Origin: Fimenecus sp052298855
Lineage (GTDB): Bacteria > Bacillota > Clostridia > Oscillospirales > Acutalibacteraceae
Assembly (NCBI GenBank): GCA_052298855.1
Contig: DAVZXP010000005.1
Location: 62,001-126,000 of the forward strand
DNA length: 64,000 nt
Reading direction: 5' to 3'
Each line of letters begins with the position of its first letter. Position 1 is the stretch's first letter. Positions 63,394 through 64,000 of the stretch are shown here, in pieces. The translations under genes were made by a program, and so were the position numbers. The notes under the pieces were generated by a model. The model was not told the DNA's origin and searched no databases. It saw only the letters and a program-made list of their open reading frames with translations.

Positions 63394-64000
63394 ATGAATA
63401 ACGAAATGGCATATTTGTTAGGAATGATAACAGGAAACGGTGCAGTTCAAAGAGGCCCTTCTGAAACCACCATTGTTATTGAGATTCCTCATAAAAAGTT
63501 AGAAACAGAGTTTAATAGAGATGTTGCTCTTTATGTAAAAGCAAGTATCACCGATATGAGGCAAGTGTTAGAGCCTGTATTAGGAACAAGCTTGGTGTTT
63601 AATCAAAATCCCAATGTTTCTTTTTTGTCGTTCAGAAAGAGAAACGAAGATTACTTGATGAGAGAAATTATACGCTATATCGGCGGAGCTACGTCGGCGG
63701 ATAATGTGAGAATCTCACCCGAAGTCTTTTCGTTTACGCTTGATGAAAGAAAACAATTTATTCGTGGTTTTGCGGATGTAACTGGATACATTAGAAGAAG
63801 CAACTATTTCTTTGATAAAGAAGCTCACCGTGTTTATTTTGAAATTCCACACAACTGGGGCTTGGTTGTCGATTTTTGTAACATGCTGAAAAGTGTGGAT
63901 ATTCCCGTGCAAAACATCGACTGGGCACATCCTAACATGAGAGATGGTAAGCTTGTAAAATACAATCAGGGAAACCATGATTTTTGGAAGAAAGAACATC
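63394..64000 (+). CDS. LAGLIDADG-like protein downstream of the methyltransferase (partial at window end)
   Basis: At least 202 residues, open to the window end. It starts MNNEMAYLLGMITGNGAV; LLGMITGNG (residues 8-16) aligns with the LAGLIDADG motif, and a second copy is IRGFADVTG (about 123-131) after KQF, spaced 115 residues as in two-motif homing endonucleases. The acidic residue that closes each motif and binds metal is replaced (Asn in the first, Thr in the second), while the Asp at the sixth position is kept in the second. It could be a restriction nuclease partner, an altered endonuclease, or a DNA-binding relative. Ribosome site AAGGA or AGGTG upstream. Low-GC like the methyltransferase gene. 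The C-terminus is not visible. Confidence 0.7.
   Translation, partial: MNNEMAYLLGMITGNGAVQRGPSETTIVIEIPHKKLETEFNRDVALYVKASITDMRQVLEPVLGTSLVFNQNPNVSFLSFRKRNEDYLMREIIRYIGGATSADNVRISPEVFSFTLDERKQFIRGFADVTGYIRRSNYFFDKEAHRVYFEIPHNWGLVVDFCNMLKSVDIPVQNIDWAHPNMRDGKLVKYNQGNHDFWKKEH

Overview
The window looks like chromosome from a gut-type, spore-forming clostridium (Oscillospirales/Ruminococcaceae-like). Four sporulation or germination genes support this: spoIIP, gpr, a spoVAE-like gene and spoIIID. So do Firmicutes-style genes and signals: groESL behind a CIRCE element, DUF3793 next to a flavodoxin, ECF vitamin transporters, a Na+-pumping decarboxylase, SEDS protein RodA, and many TTGACA-N17-TATAAT promoters. 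The genus assignment is inference.

Layout. 1-4.3 kb: end of a surface-sugar operon (WecE-type aminotransferase, ATP-grasp ligase, epimerase, ArnC/GtrB-like glycosyltransferase, paired half-size ArnE/ArnF-like transporters). 4.3-11.7 kb: glutamate dehydrogenase; a HAD phosphatase beside an acyl-ligase/ACP/acyltransferase fusion; a secreted protein with an NAKTGD anchor; coaX with a putative pantothenate ECF S component. 11.7-16 kb (minus): yhaM, DUF2804, prmA, glutaredoxin-like, thioredoxin reductase. 16-19.6 kb: gpr-spoIIP beside divergent rpsT, a 59-residue membrane protein followed by a highly structured 277-bp element, and a spoVAE-like gene. 19.7-28.6 kb: aldo/keto reductase, a YhgE/Pip membrane protein, and a hypA / large FeS-flavin oxidoreductase // DUF5692 / hypB divergent locus with no hydrogenase structural gene. 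28.7-36 kb: a dedicated ECF transporter operon, two half-size TauE/SafE proteins, an OYE-type FeS flavoenzyme and a small membrane protein. 36-38.5 kb: repeats and a DUF3793-flavodoxin operon with a strong promoter and palindromic operators. 38.5-41.9 kb: four-gene oxaloacetate decarboxylase Na+ pump. 41.9-43.2 kb: dense palindromic repeats. 43.2-59.2 kb: three small unknown genes, phosphoesterases, nagA, a PBP5-type carboxypeptidase, a DHHW protein, a GPH transporter, an O-antigen-ligase-like protein, groESL, spoIIID, upp, rpiB, tsaB, tsaE, and rodA with a long leader holding a perfect 160-bp tandem duplication.

60.4 kb to the end appears to be the start of an integrated island. It begins with a 3'-half fragment of tRNA-Pro(TGG) that still has its terminator, then an XRE regulator with an operator-like dyad, then a single protein that joins an EcoRI-type adenine methyltransferase to a C5-cytosine methyltransferase, then a LAGLIDADG-like protein cut off by the window end. 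This is the strongest candidate here for an undescribed (restriction-modification-like) system.

Intergenic regions at 36.0-36.8, 38.0-38.3, 42.0-43.2, 49.4-50.0 and 59.2-59.8 kb are filled with a modular family of palindromes whose ends read CGTAGGG...CCCTACG. Three of the five clusters lie between convergent genes.
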